This document shows, one piece after another, positions 26,816 through 38,939 of a stretch of DNA of 64,000 nucleotides. Each line of letters opens with the position of its first letter. Position 1 is the first letter of the stretch. This DNA comes from Theocolax elegans (Eukaryota; Arthropoda; Insecta; Hymenoptera; Cerocephalidae). Below the pieces are notes generated by a model. It ran no database searches and was not told the DNA's origin. It worked only from the letters and a program-made list of their open reading frames with translations. Position numbers and translations under genes: made by a program. The stretch covers positions 74,985,986 to 75,049,985 of the forward strand of contig CM047426.1 in NCBI GenBank assembly GCA_026168455.1. The letters are read 5' to 3'.

Positions 26816-29800
26816 AAGGAAATTATGAGAAAGAAGTTTGAATATTGAAATCATATGAAATTTGTTATATATACATTTAAAAGACCATGCGGTGTCTGCG
26901 GGTAAGGCAGTTTATAAATTTAGAAGGTACCTTGTACAAACAAAGTTAAGAAAGTTACAGGTTTTACCACTTATTTTTCACCTGATTGCTAATTATAGAT
27001 AAGATTATTCTTACTTTTATAAGAGACAGCACTTCCTAAACTTTCTGACAAATTCGTGCTGGAAATGCATGGCAATTTCCTTATTAATGTACTATTCCTT
27101 TTTCTCGTTGTGTAGCTTGAACACACAATGTCTATAAAGTCTGGATTAGATTTTAAATAGCTCAAGAAAGGTAGGAAGAGCGATGCAATGCTTGTGCAAC
27201 AATATTCTTACATAAGTACTTACCGTACTTCTTTTTCTTATCTCTTTATCGCTCTCTTCAATTCTTCGCGTGTAGTTCTGTCAGTATCGCGGAGTGGGGA
27301 TGTAACGCATTTTTGTTAGATTACTTTCGATTCGCTCGACATGCCGCAAGAAGTTTCGCTCAAAAAACTTGACTGTATCCGAGGTCTAGGTCAAGTTGCT
27401 TCGTTACATCACATTGTGCACGAAGGGCCGGAAGTGAGTGTCCAGCGCAAGTTTCCCTCATAAGTATTCTTCCGAGAGACGGCATCGCGTCACGATCTCG
27501 GAGCATCAAACTCAAAAGCTCACATTTTGGATCGGTCGTTTTTACAAATTGGAAAAACTCCGAGTCCCAGCTCGCATTCAATTAATTTATAAGCGTATAC
27601 AAGCGAGGATCGATCTACACCGTTCTATAACAAAGCCCGATCAATTTTTACTTTCCTCTCCACTCCTCTTCTCCCTCTACCCCCCTCCATCCTTCGAAAC
27701 CCCCCTGTTCATGCACGTTTCTTCCTCGTTTTCTTGGTCTAATGTACTGTAGGTGTTCTCGGTTCGCCGTTCCCGCAGTTTTCTCTCGTTAGTTTCTCGC
27801 GCGGCTCCCTTATCTCCATCTTCCGTTTTTCTCGCCTCGCATTATTTCGCCCGTTTTGTCTTTCCCTTCTTCTCCATCCTTCAACTACGAACCGTTCCGC
27901 CTTTCGTTTTCTTGGGCTTCCCTTTTATACCTCTATCTACCGTCCATTCCTTCTCATCGTCTGATCCTCAACGGATGGTAACCAGTGGATTGTTTTCCTT
28001 AGTTTTAAACATTCGCGATTCAATTTAAAAAATTTATTTAAAATACGTGCTTCCTACAAGTGAATATAATCGAAAACTGTAATCAACGTTATTTTATTGT
28101 AATTTTCAAAGTTAAATTGTAGTTGTTGCAACATTTAATTTTACAGCTAAATATTGCTCATCAAACTCCTTGTTACTTAAACAATTTGTATTGATTTTAT
28201 TTGGTTTAGTGTAAGACAACTTGAAACAACTTAATATGTTTAATATATATTACAAATTCATTTTTTTTCATAAACACTAATATTATTTATTAAAAAAAAC
28301 TTAAGTTTAAAGAATTGGTTTTGTTATCCATTGAATCATCCAATGGTACAATAATTGTCAAGATAGATCTCAACGTAGAATAGTAGGTTGGAATTCCATT
28401 ATCGAAAATAACGCAATGAAATCGTTGAAACATAAAGAAAGTAACTTCGAAACATTCAATACCAAAATTCCGACATTGTCTAATTAATAGAATGCATTGA
28501 AATTCTCTGGGTGTCTCATAAATCTTTTCACTCTCCCTGCGTGTACAAAGCCACCAAGACCCTAAATCTCCATACTGTCGAAAACACAATTTCGCGAATA
28601 GTTCGAGCTAAGCAATTTTTCGCTCGTAAAACTAGTTACGCGCTAATAATTTATACTGGTTTTATTGGCTCGCGCGCGTCCGATCGGTAGGCCGTTTGCG
28701 TTTTATCATTCGTCCTCTCCCTCTCCATCTGCCTCTCCGTCTTTCGTATAGTCCTGTCGCACGAGGGTCCTTCCTACGCACTTTGTTCTACGGCCCACAC
28801 TTGCCCAGAGTCCCTTGAGCGTTCGGTTTTTTTCATTCCTTTAAGAAATCGAGCACATAAAGTGGTGATATCCAAACGAAATAGAAATTCTAGACAAGCA
28901 TGCGCAATCTCGGAGTGTATTTTCATTAATGAGCAGCTATAGAGTTCGAGGGTAAAAATTCGAAGCGTACGACGAAGAAATGCAGCCCCTTGCTTAAGCC
29001 TCTTTCGACATAATAGCTCGAATTTTTGTTCCTGTACGTCGACGAAGGAGGTGCGAGAAATTATCCCCGTGTGTGCCAGCTACTAGCTAGGTTAAATTTA
29101 TGGCCCCGCGCGATTATTGAATTCGATAAGTGTTGCGCCGCGTATTATTTATCGCACCTCATTGTGCCAGGACTCGCGGGCCATTTACGGACCTCGTACG
29201 AGATCCCCGCGTATAAGTATACACCCGGGATACGCAATTTTCGCGACGGTATCCCCTCTAACGATCTCAATGAGCCGATAAACATATCGCGAGGTGGGGC
29301 TCCACTCCGAAATTCGAAAAATTTCCTTATCGTTATTGTTGTATTAACTTGAAATATTGCCTCCTGTGTTTATCCACTTGAATGAAGATCATTTGTCGTG
29401 TTTCATTGCGCGTTGTGCGATATTAATTTTACGCTCTTCGAAGACTTTCACCGACCGGCCAATTGAATTACTTAGAATTTTTCCCGGGCCTTTGTTAAAT
29501 TTCCTGTCATTTCTGTAATTTTATATGCGTTTTTAATGATTTATCTATGTATCGGTGACGCGCGCGATAAATTAATAGTTCTCATTTAAATCGGTTATAT
29601 ATTCGCGTCGTCGATTATATCTTTACACTACTTTCACTTTTGTCACAGCATCGATACACACAGCTATCATGAACGCGCGTAAAATTGTACATTTGAACGA
29701 AATCTTGTGTACCTTTAATTTTTACAACAATCCCTTAAAAATGAACATAAAACGTTACGTTCCGTTCTTGAATTTATTATGCACGCTCTCGTTGCATCAT

Positions 29801-30648
29801 ACGAGCCCGTATGAAAAATTAAACATTATTATCCGCGCGTGAGGTGGATATTAAGGAAATGCAAGTTTTATTATAGTTGTGCCTACAAGCGACACGACGA
29901 TGCGAACGTTTATTACGGTGGGAATTATCCGGTGCGATGTAAATTTTTAAAAGAATATTCTTGGCGGATCTAACGTAAACCACTTTACCGCAAAAATGTA
30001 TCGGTTTCGAAAACACTTTAATTTTATTCGAAAAATGTTAGAGGACAAATAAAGTCGATGCACCATACTACTAAGATATTTCTCGCAATTTCTGGATAGA
30101 TAGTTACGAAGTGGAATTTTTTAAAAGAAAAAAGAAGTACCATAAAAGTTTCCAACCAGTCTTAGAAGATGCGAGTGGTATTCATTTTACTATGTTATAA
30201 ATATTTGTCTTTATAACGGAAAAATAGATAGGGATATGATTCTTATTCCCGGAGATCATCTTAGAATCTCTAACGTGGATTTCGTTGAAAATAAAATTTT
30301 ATTTCTCTGGAATATTTCTATATGCAGTAATTCATAGAGTCTACCTAGGTAAAAGGAATGATAACAATTTTTTTAATTGCAGGATAAATAATCAAGTGGA
30401 TTCGTACTTGAAAAATTTAACTATATTTTATCAATATTGTACTTTAGTAGTCTAACTCTAATAATAGTTACACGTTTAAACCGATCAGTTAAATTCCAAT
30501 TTTAATTCCGCGTGTATATTTTATTTAATTTATTGAAAGTACGTGCTTGATTTAATTCGACTTTGATTTTTGTTAGCTCGTAAAAGATTATCTCTTTTTT
30601 TCCGCAAAACTTGTAAATACTAAACATCAAGGGATTCTACCGTCATCG
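26816..30648. other. Noncoding DNA with GC-rich and pyrimidine-rich islands
   Basis: A strand-asymmetric, C/T-rich region spans about 27620-27960. GC/CpG-rich islands occur at about 27290-27600, 28660-28810 and 29030-29310; the last is the most strikingly GC-rich of the set. Open frames in the pyrimidine-rich part are rich in F, S, P and L and are composition artefacts. No exon is supported. Confidence 0.4.
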
Positions 30649-30914
30649 TTATTCGTCATTTGCGAGCGAAGAAGATATCAAATCTTGCGCACCACAAGGA
30701 TTTTTCACCAAAGGTGACAATTTGTATGCGAGAGCATCGAAAGTAGGGAGCTTGTGTGCATAAATTTTAACCGAAAGAGGCTTTTCGAATTTTGTATAAA
30801 ATGTAGAAGTAGGAAGATTCGATGCATTATATTGTATAGGGGTGTTCCTGACTTGAATATACTTTGAGCTTGTTACCTCCTGATTTTTCTTGATTTGTTG
30901 TAATACTTCCAAAG
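30649..30914 (-). CDS. Possible terminal coding exon of an unknown gene
   Basis: On the minus strand an AG acceptor immediately precedes 30914. An open frame of 88 codons runs from there to a TAA at 30649, and an AATAAA-type signal appears about 110-130 bp further on (near 30530). The amino-acid composition is mixed and protein-like (for example the stretch KIYAHKLPTFDALAYKLSPL), unlike the low-complexity frames nearby. I do not recognise it. The acceptor has a poor polypyrimidine tract, and I could not find a convincing upstream exon with a matching phase, so it may be a chance frame. Confidence 0.3.
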
Positions 30915-32081
30915 CTATTATACTGGTTACAAATTTATTGCCCTTTGAAAATAAATAATATTTTTTGTAATAATCATTTTATTTTTGTTTTCAAACATAT
31001 TTTTATAATCGAAATTGGAGTACGTATCTTTCTTGCAAAGATTTATGTAATATTAAATAATTTATGATTCAAGCGAAACTATACCAAGACTAAGATTTTA
31101 TTAATAGTCAATCGTACTTTTTTTTAATAAATCGTATATAATTACTAATTAATATTCATGTAATAAACAAATAATGTATTCGCAATTAATAGATCTGGAG
31201 GCACGTGATTGCATAAAAGAAAAATACTAATTCTAATCGTACAAGCTAAACGACGAGCGATCGGCGAAAGTTCGTAAACAATAATTACACGTAAACGGAA
31301 ATGCAAAAATGACCGTAGTCATAACATAAATCGTTAGTAACTAAACTATTAATTAGCTTATGCGCGCCAAATTTTTATAAACAGTACAAACTTTCAGGAA
31401 AATAATTGACATTTGAATGAGCCGAGTAAATTTTTTTGTGCAACGTTAACGCAGGAAGAGACTCCTATACTATAACTCAACGATCACGGGGGAATTATCA
31501 ACCTGTCCTATTATCTAATCTTAATTAAGTTCTCCTCGCGTATCGCGAATAAAATAACACTTTTCCTGTTACATAATTCAATGAATTTGACGCGGTCATA
31601 CCCTTCCGATGGTAATAAAAAAATCTCGATTTTATCGAGAGATTCTGCGGGAAGAATGTCATTGCATTATAATGAATACCGATTCCCCGAGGAGATTATT
31701 AAGATACGCTGGACGCTCTCGGTTTTATGCACCGTTCGCGCGAATTTTTTGCTCGTTTTCGTCTACCCGGCCTCGTTTACAAGAAGACCTTTTTCAAGGG
31801 ACTCTCAATTCGAGTTGGTATGTATTCCTGATTAGAGGTGGTTTAGGAGAGAGTCTCACTTAACGAGACGCGGATTTATACTGATTTCTATATTTATAAG
31901 TAAAACCGATATTACTACCTACGATCCAAACGATTACTTGTGTTTACGATGTCGATTTTTTATTACCTCTTAATACGATTGAGTTGCTGACCATCTTGAG
32001 AATATATTTGAAATTCGATACTCTGATTATTTCTTTATTTTTGGTAACCAATGTGATTTGTTGCGTCTAGTCCAAATAAAT
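30915..32081. other. Noncoding DNA
   Basis: AT-rich, with a moderately GC-richer patch at about 31570-31870 that holds two overlapping 84-codon frames of no recognisable content. Confidence 0.4.
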
Positions 32082-33527
32082 TAAACAATTGAATAATATT
32101 TATTAATAATTATTGATACCTATATGTTTGAGTACCGTTTATCATGTGACATATATTAAACGTAATTTGAATAAATCTTCATGCACTATTTAAGAGTTCA
32201 TTTGTCCTATATTTCCAAGTTATCTTTTTTTTCAATAGCTATACCAATCGATCTTTCCCAATAATTTTATAACTTCGTAAGCTGTGTAATACACAACAAA
32301 ATTGCAGGCAAACGAAGATTTTGATATTTATATAATTAGTTTAAGTTGAGAAAAGTGCTCAGCGTGTAATTAAAAGTATATTTACGATATGCAATTAAAA
32401 TTGAATCGAAAGGTTAATGGCATGTTTCAAAATTTTAAGAGGATATCTCGAGTATTTAATTACGCCAAATTACTGCTTTAGACATTTTTACTCAATGATT
32501 AATCGATTAAACTTTTGGTAAATGTTGTACAAAGCTGTAATAAACAATTTTAAGAAAACGAACCAGAAAGCACCTTAGAATAGTAAATATTTTTTGATAT
32601 TAGTAAATATAATAAATGAAAAATGTGAATGAATGTCAGGAAAACAGAGAGAAGACGGATTTTGATTTGTCAAAATTGGCAATAGGAAGTTAATGTATAT
32701 AACATCAGAGAATGGAAGATGCGCGCGTGAAAAGTTGGAGCCCGCTGGCAAGGCAATGTCAAGGCGAGAATCGCGAGTCGAGTAAAAGATGGGAAAATAA
32801 GAGACGCGGAGAAAGGGAAAAGTCGGTGAACCCTTGAACAAGCGCCACTGAAAGTGGACGTCGAAGATTTATCGATTGGACCCCTCTTGCGACTGGTTAC
32901 GCAAGAGTTCGTTTCGATCTCGTTTCGATTTTTCATCGAGGTTTCTTCGAGGTTTTCGCTCTCGTTGTAGACCCTCTTACCTCTTATCTGGGAGTTCTTT
33001 TTAATCGCATTCCTGGATATAAAACGCGAGAAACGGCGAAAACGAGCGTGGAATGCGTGTGCGATGCCTGGATTAGAAGAGGCTAGATGGTAAGTGAAGA
33101 CTGTTCGGGGGGATTTAATCGTTGAGTAATTTATTGTCGTCGTGCCCGATGCGTAAGCAAGATTGGATATGCTTGTAGCCGTGTAGATTCGTAATTATTT
33201 GCCCGCAGATATATATGTATATTTGGCATGCTGTAAGGGGATACGCGTACGCGGAAAATATGGCGTGTAAATCGAAGATTCTAATGGTGTTGCGGACCTA
33301 TTTAATTGAGGATGTTGCACTTTTTTACTACGATATTATTTTCTTAATTTATCGGGAAAATTTTATCTAACGTTTGTATAATGGTACACTCGATTTTTTT
33401 ACATGTTTACCTATATTATTACGATTAATTTATATTCGGAAGAATATTTTAACAAGATTTTCATCTATAACTTGGGTGTATTTTGCAAACAAATGCATAT
33501 TTCACCATAGACCGGGTAGTGCCTTGC
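32082..33527 (+). repeat. Tandem duplication, copy 1 (1.45 kb)
   Basis: The whole block is repeated head-to-tail at 33528-34974. The only differences I found are small indels: ACAC against CAC near 32295/33739, and two extra bases in a TA run near 34860. The block contains a GC-richer core (about 32720-33100) with a TATA-like box and splice donor, surrounded by AT-rich DNA. Confidence 0.95.
33018..33089 (+). promoter_or_regulatory. Possible TATA promoter and short first exon, copy 1
   Basis: TATAAAA at 33018-33024 is followed 46 bp later by ATG (33064) and then by a strong donor, GATG|GTAAGTGAAG, with the exon ending at 33089. Spliced to the acceptor TTTTGTTCCAG before 35160, the frame would continue for only ten codons and stop. 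A 5' leader exon or a noncoding transcript is therefore more likely than a protein. This is inference from signal motifs only. Confidence 0.25.
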
Positions 33528-34974
33528 TAAACAATTGAATAATATTTATTAATAATTATTGATACCTATATGTTTGAGTACCGTTTATCATGTGACATAT
33601 ATTAAACGTAATTTGAATAAATCTTCATGCACTATTTAAGAGTTCATTTGTCCTATATTTCCAAGTTATCTTTTTTTTCAATAGCTATACCAATCGATCT
33701 TTCCCAATAATTTTATAACTTCGTAAGCTGTGTAATCACAACAAAATTGCAGGCAAACGAAGATTTTGATATTTATATAATTAGTTTAAGTTGAGAAAAG
33801 TGCTCAGCGTGTAATTAAAAGTATATTTACGATATGCAATTAAAATTGAATCGAAAGGTTAATGGCATGTTTCAAAATTTTAAGAGGATATCTCGAGTAT
33901 TTAATTACGCCAAATTACTGCTTTAGACATTTTTACTCAATGATTAATCGATTAAACTTTTGGTAAATGTTGTACAAAGCTGTAATAAACAATTTTAAGA
34001 AAACGAACCAGAAAGCACCTTAGAATAGTAAATATTTTTTGATATTAGTAAATATAATAAATGAAAAATGTGAATGAATGTCAGGAAAACAGAGAGAAGA
34101 CGGATTTTGATTTGTCAAAATTGGCAATAGGAAGTTAATGTATATAACATCAGAGAATGGAAGATGCGCGCGTGAAAAGTTGGAGCCCGCTGGCAAGGCA
34201 ATGTCAAGGCGAGAATCGCGAGTCGAGTAAAAGATGGGAAAATAAGAGACGCGGAGAAAGGGAAAAGTCGGTGAACCCTTGAACAAGCGCCACTGAAAGT
34301 GGACGTCGAAGATTTATCGATTGGACCCCTCTTGCGACTGGTTACGCAAGAGTTCGTTTCGATCTCGTTTCGATTTTTCATCGAGGTTTCTTCGAGGTTT
34401 TCGCTCTCGTTGTAGACCCTCTTACCTCTTATCTGGGAGTTCTTTTTAATCGCATTCCTGGATATAAAACGCGAGAAACGGCGAAAACGAGCGTGGAATG
34501 CGTGTGCGATGCCTGGATTAGAAGAGGCTAGATGGTAAGTGAAGACTGTTCGGGGGGATTTAATCGTTGAGTAATTTATTGTCGTCGTGCCCGATGCGTA
34601 AGCAAGATTGGATATGCTTGTAGCCGTGTAGATTCGTAATTATTTGCCCGCAGATATATATGTATATTTGGCATGCTGTAAGGGGATACGCGTACGCGGA
34701 AAATATGGCGTGTAAATCGAAGATTCTAATGGTGTTGCGGACCTATTTAATTGAGGATGTTGCACTTTTTTACTACGATATTATTTTCTTAATTTATCGG
34801 GAAAATTTTATCTAACGTTTGTATAATGGTACACTCGATTTTTTTACATGTTTACCTATATATTATTACGATTAATTTATATTCGGAAGAATATTTTAAC
34901 AAGATTTTCATCTATAACTTGGGTGTATTTTGCAAACAAATGCATATTTCACCATAGACCGGGTAGTGCCTTGC
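33528..34974 (+). repeat. Tandem duplication, copy 2 (1.45 kb)
   Basis: Direct copy of 32082-33527. The junction falls after GCCTTGC, which ends both copies. Near identity means the event is recent, or that the assembly duplicated the block. Confidence 0.95.
34463..34534 (+). promoter_or_regulatory. Possible TATA promoter and short first exon, copy 2
   Basis: Exact duplicate of the copy 1 signals: TATAAAA at 34463-34469, ATG at 34509, and donor after 34534. It is the copy nearer to the downstream candidate exon. Confidence 0.25.
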
Positions 34975-35159
34975 TGCAGAATTGGATGTAATTAATATAC
35001 TATAAGCTTGTTACTTGTGTGACTCGCGTGAGTATTCGTTTAATTTATGCGTATATATTTATCTTTTTGTCCAAGATAATTTTTATTATCGTCTAAACAT
35101 TATAATAAATTATAATTTGATGTTCGTACATTAACTTTTGACTTTTCTTTTTGTTCCAG

Positions 35160-35231
35160 GTTAGATGACCGTTGCATAATATATTAGTTATTATACCGTT
35201 TGCTTATTAGTTACAAATTATCGATTTGAGG
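35160..35231 (+). other. Possible short internal noncoding exon
   Basis: Bounded by a good acceptor (TTTTTGTTCCAG) and a good donor (GAGG|GTGAGT) 72 bp later. It has in-frame stops and so would be untranslated. It fits downstream of the duplicated donor at 33089/34534, but nothing confirms transcription. Confidence 0.2.
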
Positions 35232-35696
35232 GTGAGTTCATTAAATTTCATTTTCAATATTATTTTTTATTTATCCCTACGTTATTTTTAATCAATAAGG
35301 TTAACTTGCAAGGATTGTACCAGAGTTCTCAGTTTTAACTCTAACATTAGATTTTTACTTATGTAATGATATGACGAAACCCAAGGTAGATATCGTATGA
35401 GATTTTTATCCGTTACATTGTAAATAAAGCTAATTTAAAAAAAATGCAATTACACGGAAAAGAGTGAATTAAAATAAAAAAATGTATACAAGGGGACATT
35501 CATTACATAAGGGGATATTTGTATTATATTTATATTTATTTAAATTAATTTAACTTATATCAAAATGCATAATGTTTTTTAATCTGTGAAGCATTAAATA
35601 TTTCAATTGAATATATAAATAAATACTTTACTATAAGATCATTAATGCTGTGTAGTATTACAACGATTGATAAACATTATATTGAATAAAATTACA

Positions 35697-35917
35697 TTGA
35701 GAATAAATTTCTAGTACAAATGACAATACTCACTAGCATTGAAATTACAGACTGTAAAAATCAATAAAATTACTGTACTGTATAGTTTACATTTACTAAA
35801 AGTCTATTCATTTTACTAGAATTTTTGTAATATTTACCTTAAGCTGTGCAGATATTACTATACGATGTAGTAATTTATTGCATTTAGTATTGTCATTTTT
35901 GCCACAAATTTTTTCTC
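35697..35917. mobile_element. Degenerate MITE-like inverted repeat
   Basis: The outer ends pair imperfectly: left TTTCTAGTACAAATGACAAT and right ATTGTCATTTTTGCCACAAA. The left end resembles the left end of the element at 38709 (TTTCTAGTAAAAATAGCAAT), so the two may be members of one family. There is no coding capacity. Confidence 0.5.
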
Positions 35918-38708
35918 ATCTAATGTTTTTCACTTTTTCATACAACCATGTTCATTAATAGTGTTATTAAATATATTGTTGAATCTAATTATAACAAATC
36001 TTTTAATAGACAATTAAAGTAATATTGGTAAAAACTCAGGTGACAACTAACGCGATGACTCAATAAGTATTACCTAAAAATTAGGTTTTAGTTAACGCTA
36101 AAATGGTTAGTTTCAATTCAAGCCTTTCTGCAGAAGAAAAGGGTGCTTGTACTTTGGTACAAATTTAATCTACACTATACAATATAATACCACTTTAATG
36201 ATAATCACGCCAATGTCTATTACCTAAAAAATATTCCTTTAGGAGTATTCGAATAAATATTTTTTTAAAATCCAATAAATAAACTTTATGCGACGAAGGG
36301 CTCGTATGAAAAACGAATATAATTTAATATTCCCAAGGCATAATGCAAAACTGCCATCCGTAGCAGCAAGATCGTCCAAATAAGTTATGTGATACCCATT
36401 CCGAAAACCTGTCGCAATATCCAACGCACTCGATATAAATTCCGTACGCATCCTCCTCTGGATGACGCGAATCGGCTTGAAAATTTCGCCAAGTTCACTC
36501 CCGATCGTTCATTGGCATGCGAAGCGACGTCGAATCTGTCATTATACCCGCGTCTCACTCTCGCTCTCGCGTATAACAATCACAGCGAATTCTATTATCT
36601 AACGGGCGTGGTCACGTCTATCCATCAGACCCTTTTTTTTCTGGTGCGTTCGTTTTATTTGGACGCTCCGATGCATTCGTTTTATTCGAATGCGAAAATC
36701 GTGCGCATCTGTCAGGTAGGGTATCGACTGTCAGAAGAGATGAGATTTTTTTTTCATTTGATAGGTTTGATTTACTTCTTGGGTAGAAATACATACTAAC
36801 TGGATAAGAGTTTAGAACAACCGTGGTAGAAATGAACATTGCAAAGAATACGATTTTTAGTTAAAAAATAAGTTATATCTGTACTGGAAAAGTATTCTTT
36901 CAAAGTTAGGTGTAGATTAAATAAAACAATGTTTAAAAATATATTATCTCGAATAATTTATATATTAGTGTTTATACATATAATAATACAATAAAATATC
37001 TGTATAATTAATGCAACAGAATGAAGTTGCTTTAATGCAATAATAAACAGCTTGGTTTACTTTATTTATGACAGAGAAAATATAACAGAAGAAAATTCTG
37101 TAAACTAAGAACTGTGTTATATTTAAAAATTTTTGTTTTTCATATAAATTGTAAAACGTATAATTAGAATTCAAGGCTCGATTTATTTAAACCGAATTGA
37201 AAAAGCATTTTGGATAAACACTGCCATAAATTTCAATTGAGCAATGTATGTATATGTAAAATAATTTTATTCGAGTTCTCTTATTTAAATGATATGTCGA
37301 AATCCTTATTGATTTAATCGAGTCAAGTGCATAAATTATATAAAATTGCATAGAGTTACAAAAAAAAGGTGCGTAATACCGCGTACAAGTGCACTTTTAC
37401 AACATTCCTGTAAATTTGAACGAGTATAAATATACACTGCGCCTTTGAAGTTAAAGCTGTACGTCATATTTACGAATTATGACGCTCATTGGCACGTCTA
37501 TTATACTAATGTTACGTTACAACTCTTTTCAATGAATGAAAACGCCTACTCGAAGATTATTATTACGGTAATATCATTAAATGCGCCAGATGATTGCAAT
37601 AAATAATTTAAAAATAAACATTCAATCGCTTACTATAAGTGTAAAACCGTTAAACCATCGAAAGTTTATTGAGTATACTCTAAACGGCGTGAGTGAATTA
37701 AGGTTACGAAATCGACGAAATATACTAACCGTACAATACAGATTTTATACACAATTTTCGTAGTAAATTAAAACTTTAAAGATGAATAATATTGGGAAAT
37801 TTTATTATTTAAATTTAGTACATTTTAATATACGAAGCGATTAAAATAAACGAAAATATATGAAACGCATTAAACTGCCTATTGCGTATTTACAATACGA
37901 GAAAATGAAAAATATGTGCACATCAAGTATAAGTTTAACGACACTTATAAATAAACGAGTACATACACACATTTAAATATGATAATAAATGTAAATAAAT
38001 GTATATCAACATAAAAAATGTAGACACGCACGCACAAGTACACATGTATACTTATGATAATCAAAGAGTGTGTATATAGATAGGAAAGAAAGCGACGGTG
38101 ATCGGAAACTATAAGCAGGACAAAGTTGTAACTCGATATCTCAACAGGATAATCAATTAGCCGTCGAACGATCGCAATCTCGAAACGACAATTACCGAGC
38201 ACCGTCGAACTGCTCTATTTAATCAAACGGCAAGCCCGATTGTTGTCCACCCGACAAAAACTCGTGGGCGCGTTTCTTTGGTTCGCTAGTGTGTGGTATG
38301 TACCAAGTGCGATTCCAATTCGCGATTTCAAATGTGAGAATTCATTTGTGCATACAACGATCATTGCTCAAGAGATCAATGTTTATGCGAGTTTGCTGTC
38401 CTGCGGATGTATGTTTCATTTCTGGTTTGTCAAACCAGGCACCTTTTTATATTATTTGGAAAATAGGGTTATTTACTGACATTCTTTATTCGTAGATTTG
38501 GTGTAACGTGTCGCGTAAAATTATCTAAAATTATCTCCTTTGTAATACAGTTTTATTCCATAGATGTAAATGTAGTTGCGTTATTTAATTTTTTTATTAT
38601 TTAATCCAAAATTTTTATATTATTTGGTACAATATATCTTATAACTAATTTTATAGGATTATTTTGCAGTTTCGTTTTGTATTTTTATAAATAGTTCGAT
38701 TGTACACG
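35918..38708. other. Noncoding DNA
   Basis: AT-rich with a GC-richer patch at about 36370-36680 containing a 136-codon frame (36389-36799) that has no recognisable domain. A second patch lies at about 38080-38300. No supported gene. Confidence 0.35.
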
Positions 38709-38939
38709 AAGAAAAAATTTCTAGTAAAAATAGCAATGTTGTTTAGTAATGGAAAGTCAGACTTAACAAATGATAAAAATTACTAATTTTTTAATAGGAA
38801 AATTTACGAGATATGTAGTAAATATTAATCTATATGTATAATAAAGTTTCCTGTAACAAAATAGTAATTTTTATCATTTGTCAAGTCTGTCTTTCCGTTA
38901 CTAAACAACATTGCCATTTTTACTAGAAAATATTTCTCC
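38709..38939. mobile_element. MITE with ~75-bp terminal inverted repeats
   Basis: The left arm (38709-38784) and right arm (38863-38939) are inverted copies with a few mismatches, separated by about 78 bp of AT-rich spacer. The arms share the core TTTCTAGTAAAAATAGCAAT and a block reading AAATGATAAAAATTACT. There is no coding capacity. The exact outer boundary and target duplication are unclear in this AT-rich setting. Confidence 0.8.

Noticed and set aside
27438..28028. Two adjacent frames rich in S, F, P and L
   Set aside because: Products of the pyrimidine-rich strand, not proteins.
32575..34381. Identical 88-codon frames in both tandem copies
   Set aside because: They are the same noncoding sequence seen twice; the duplication is the real feature.
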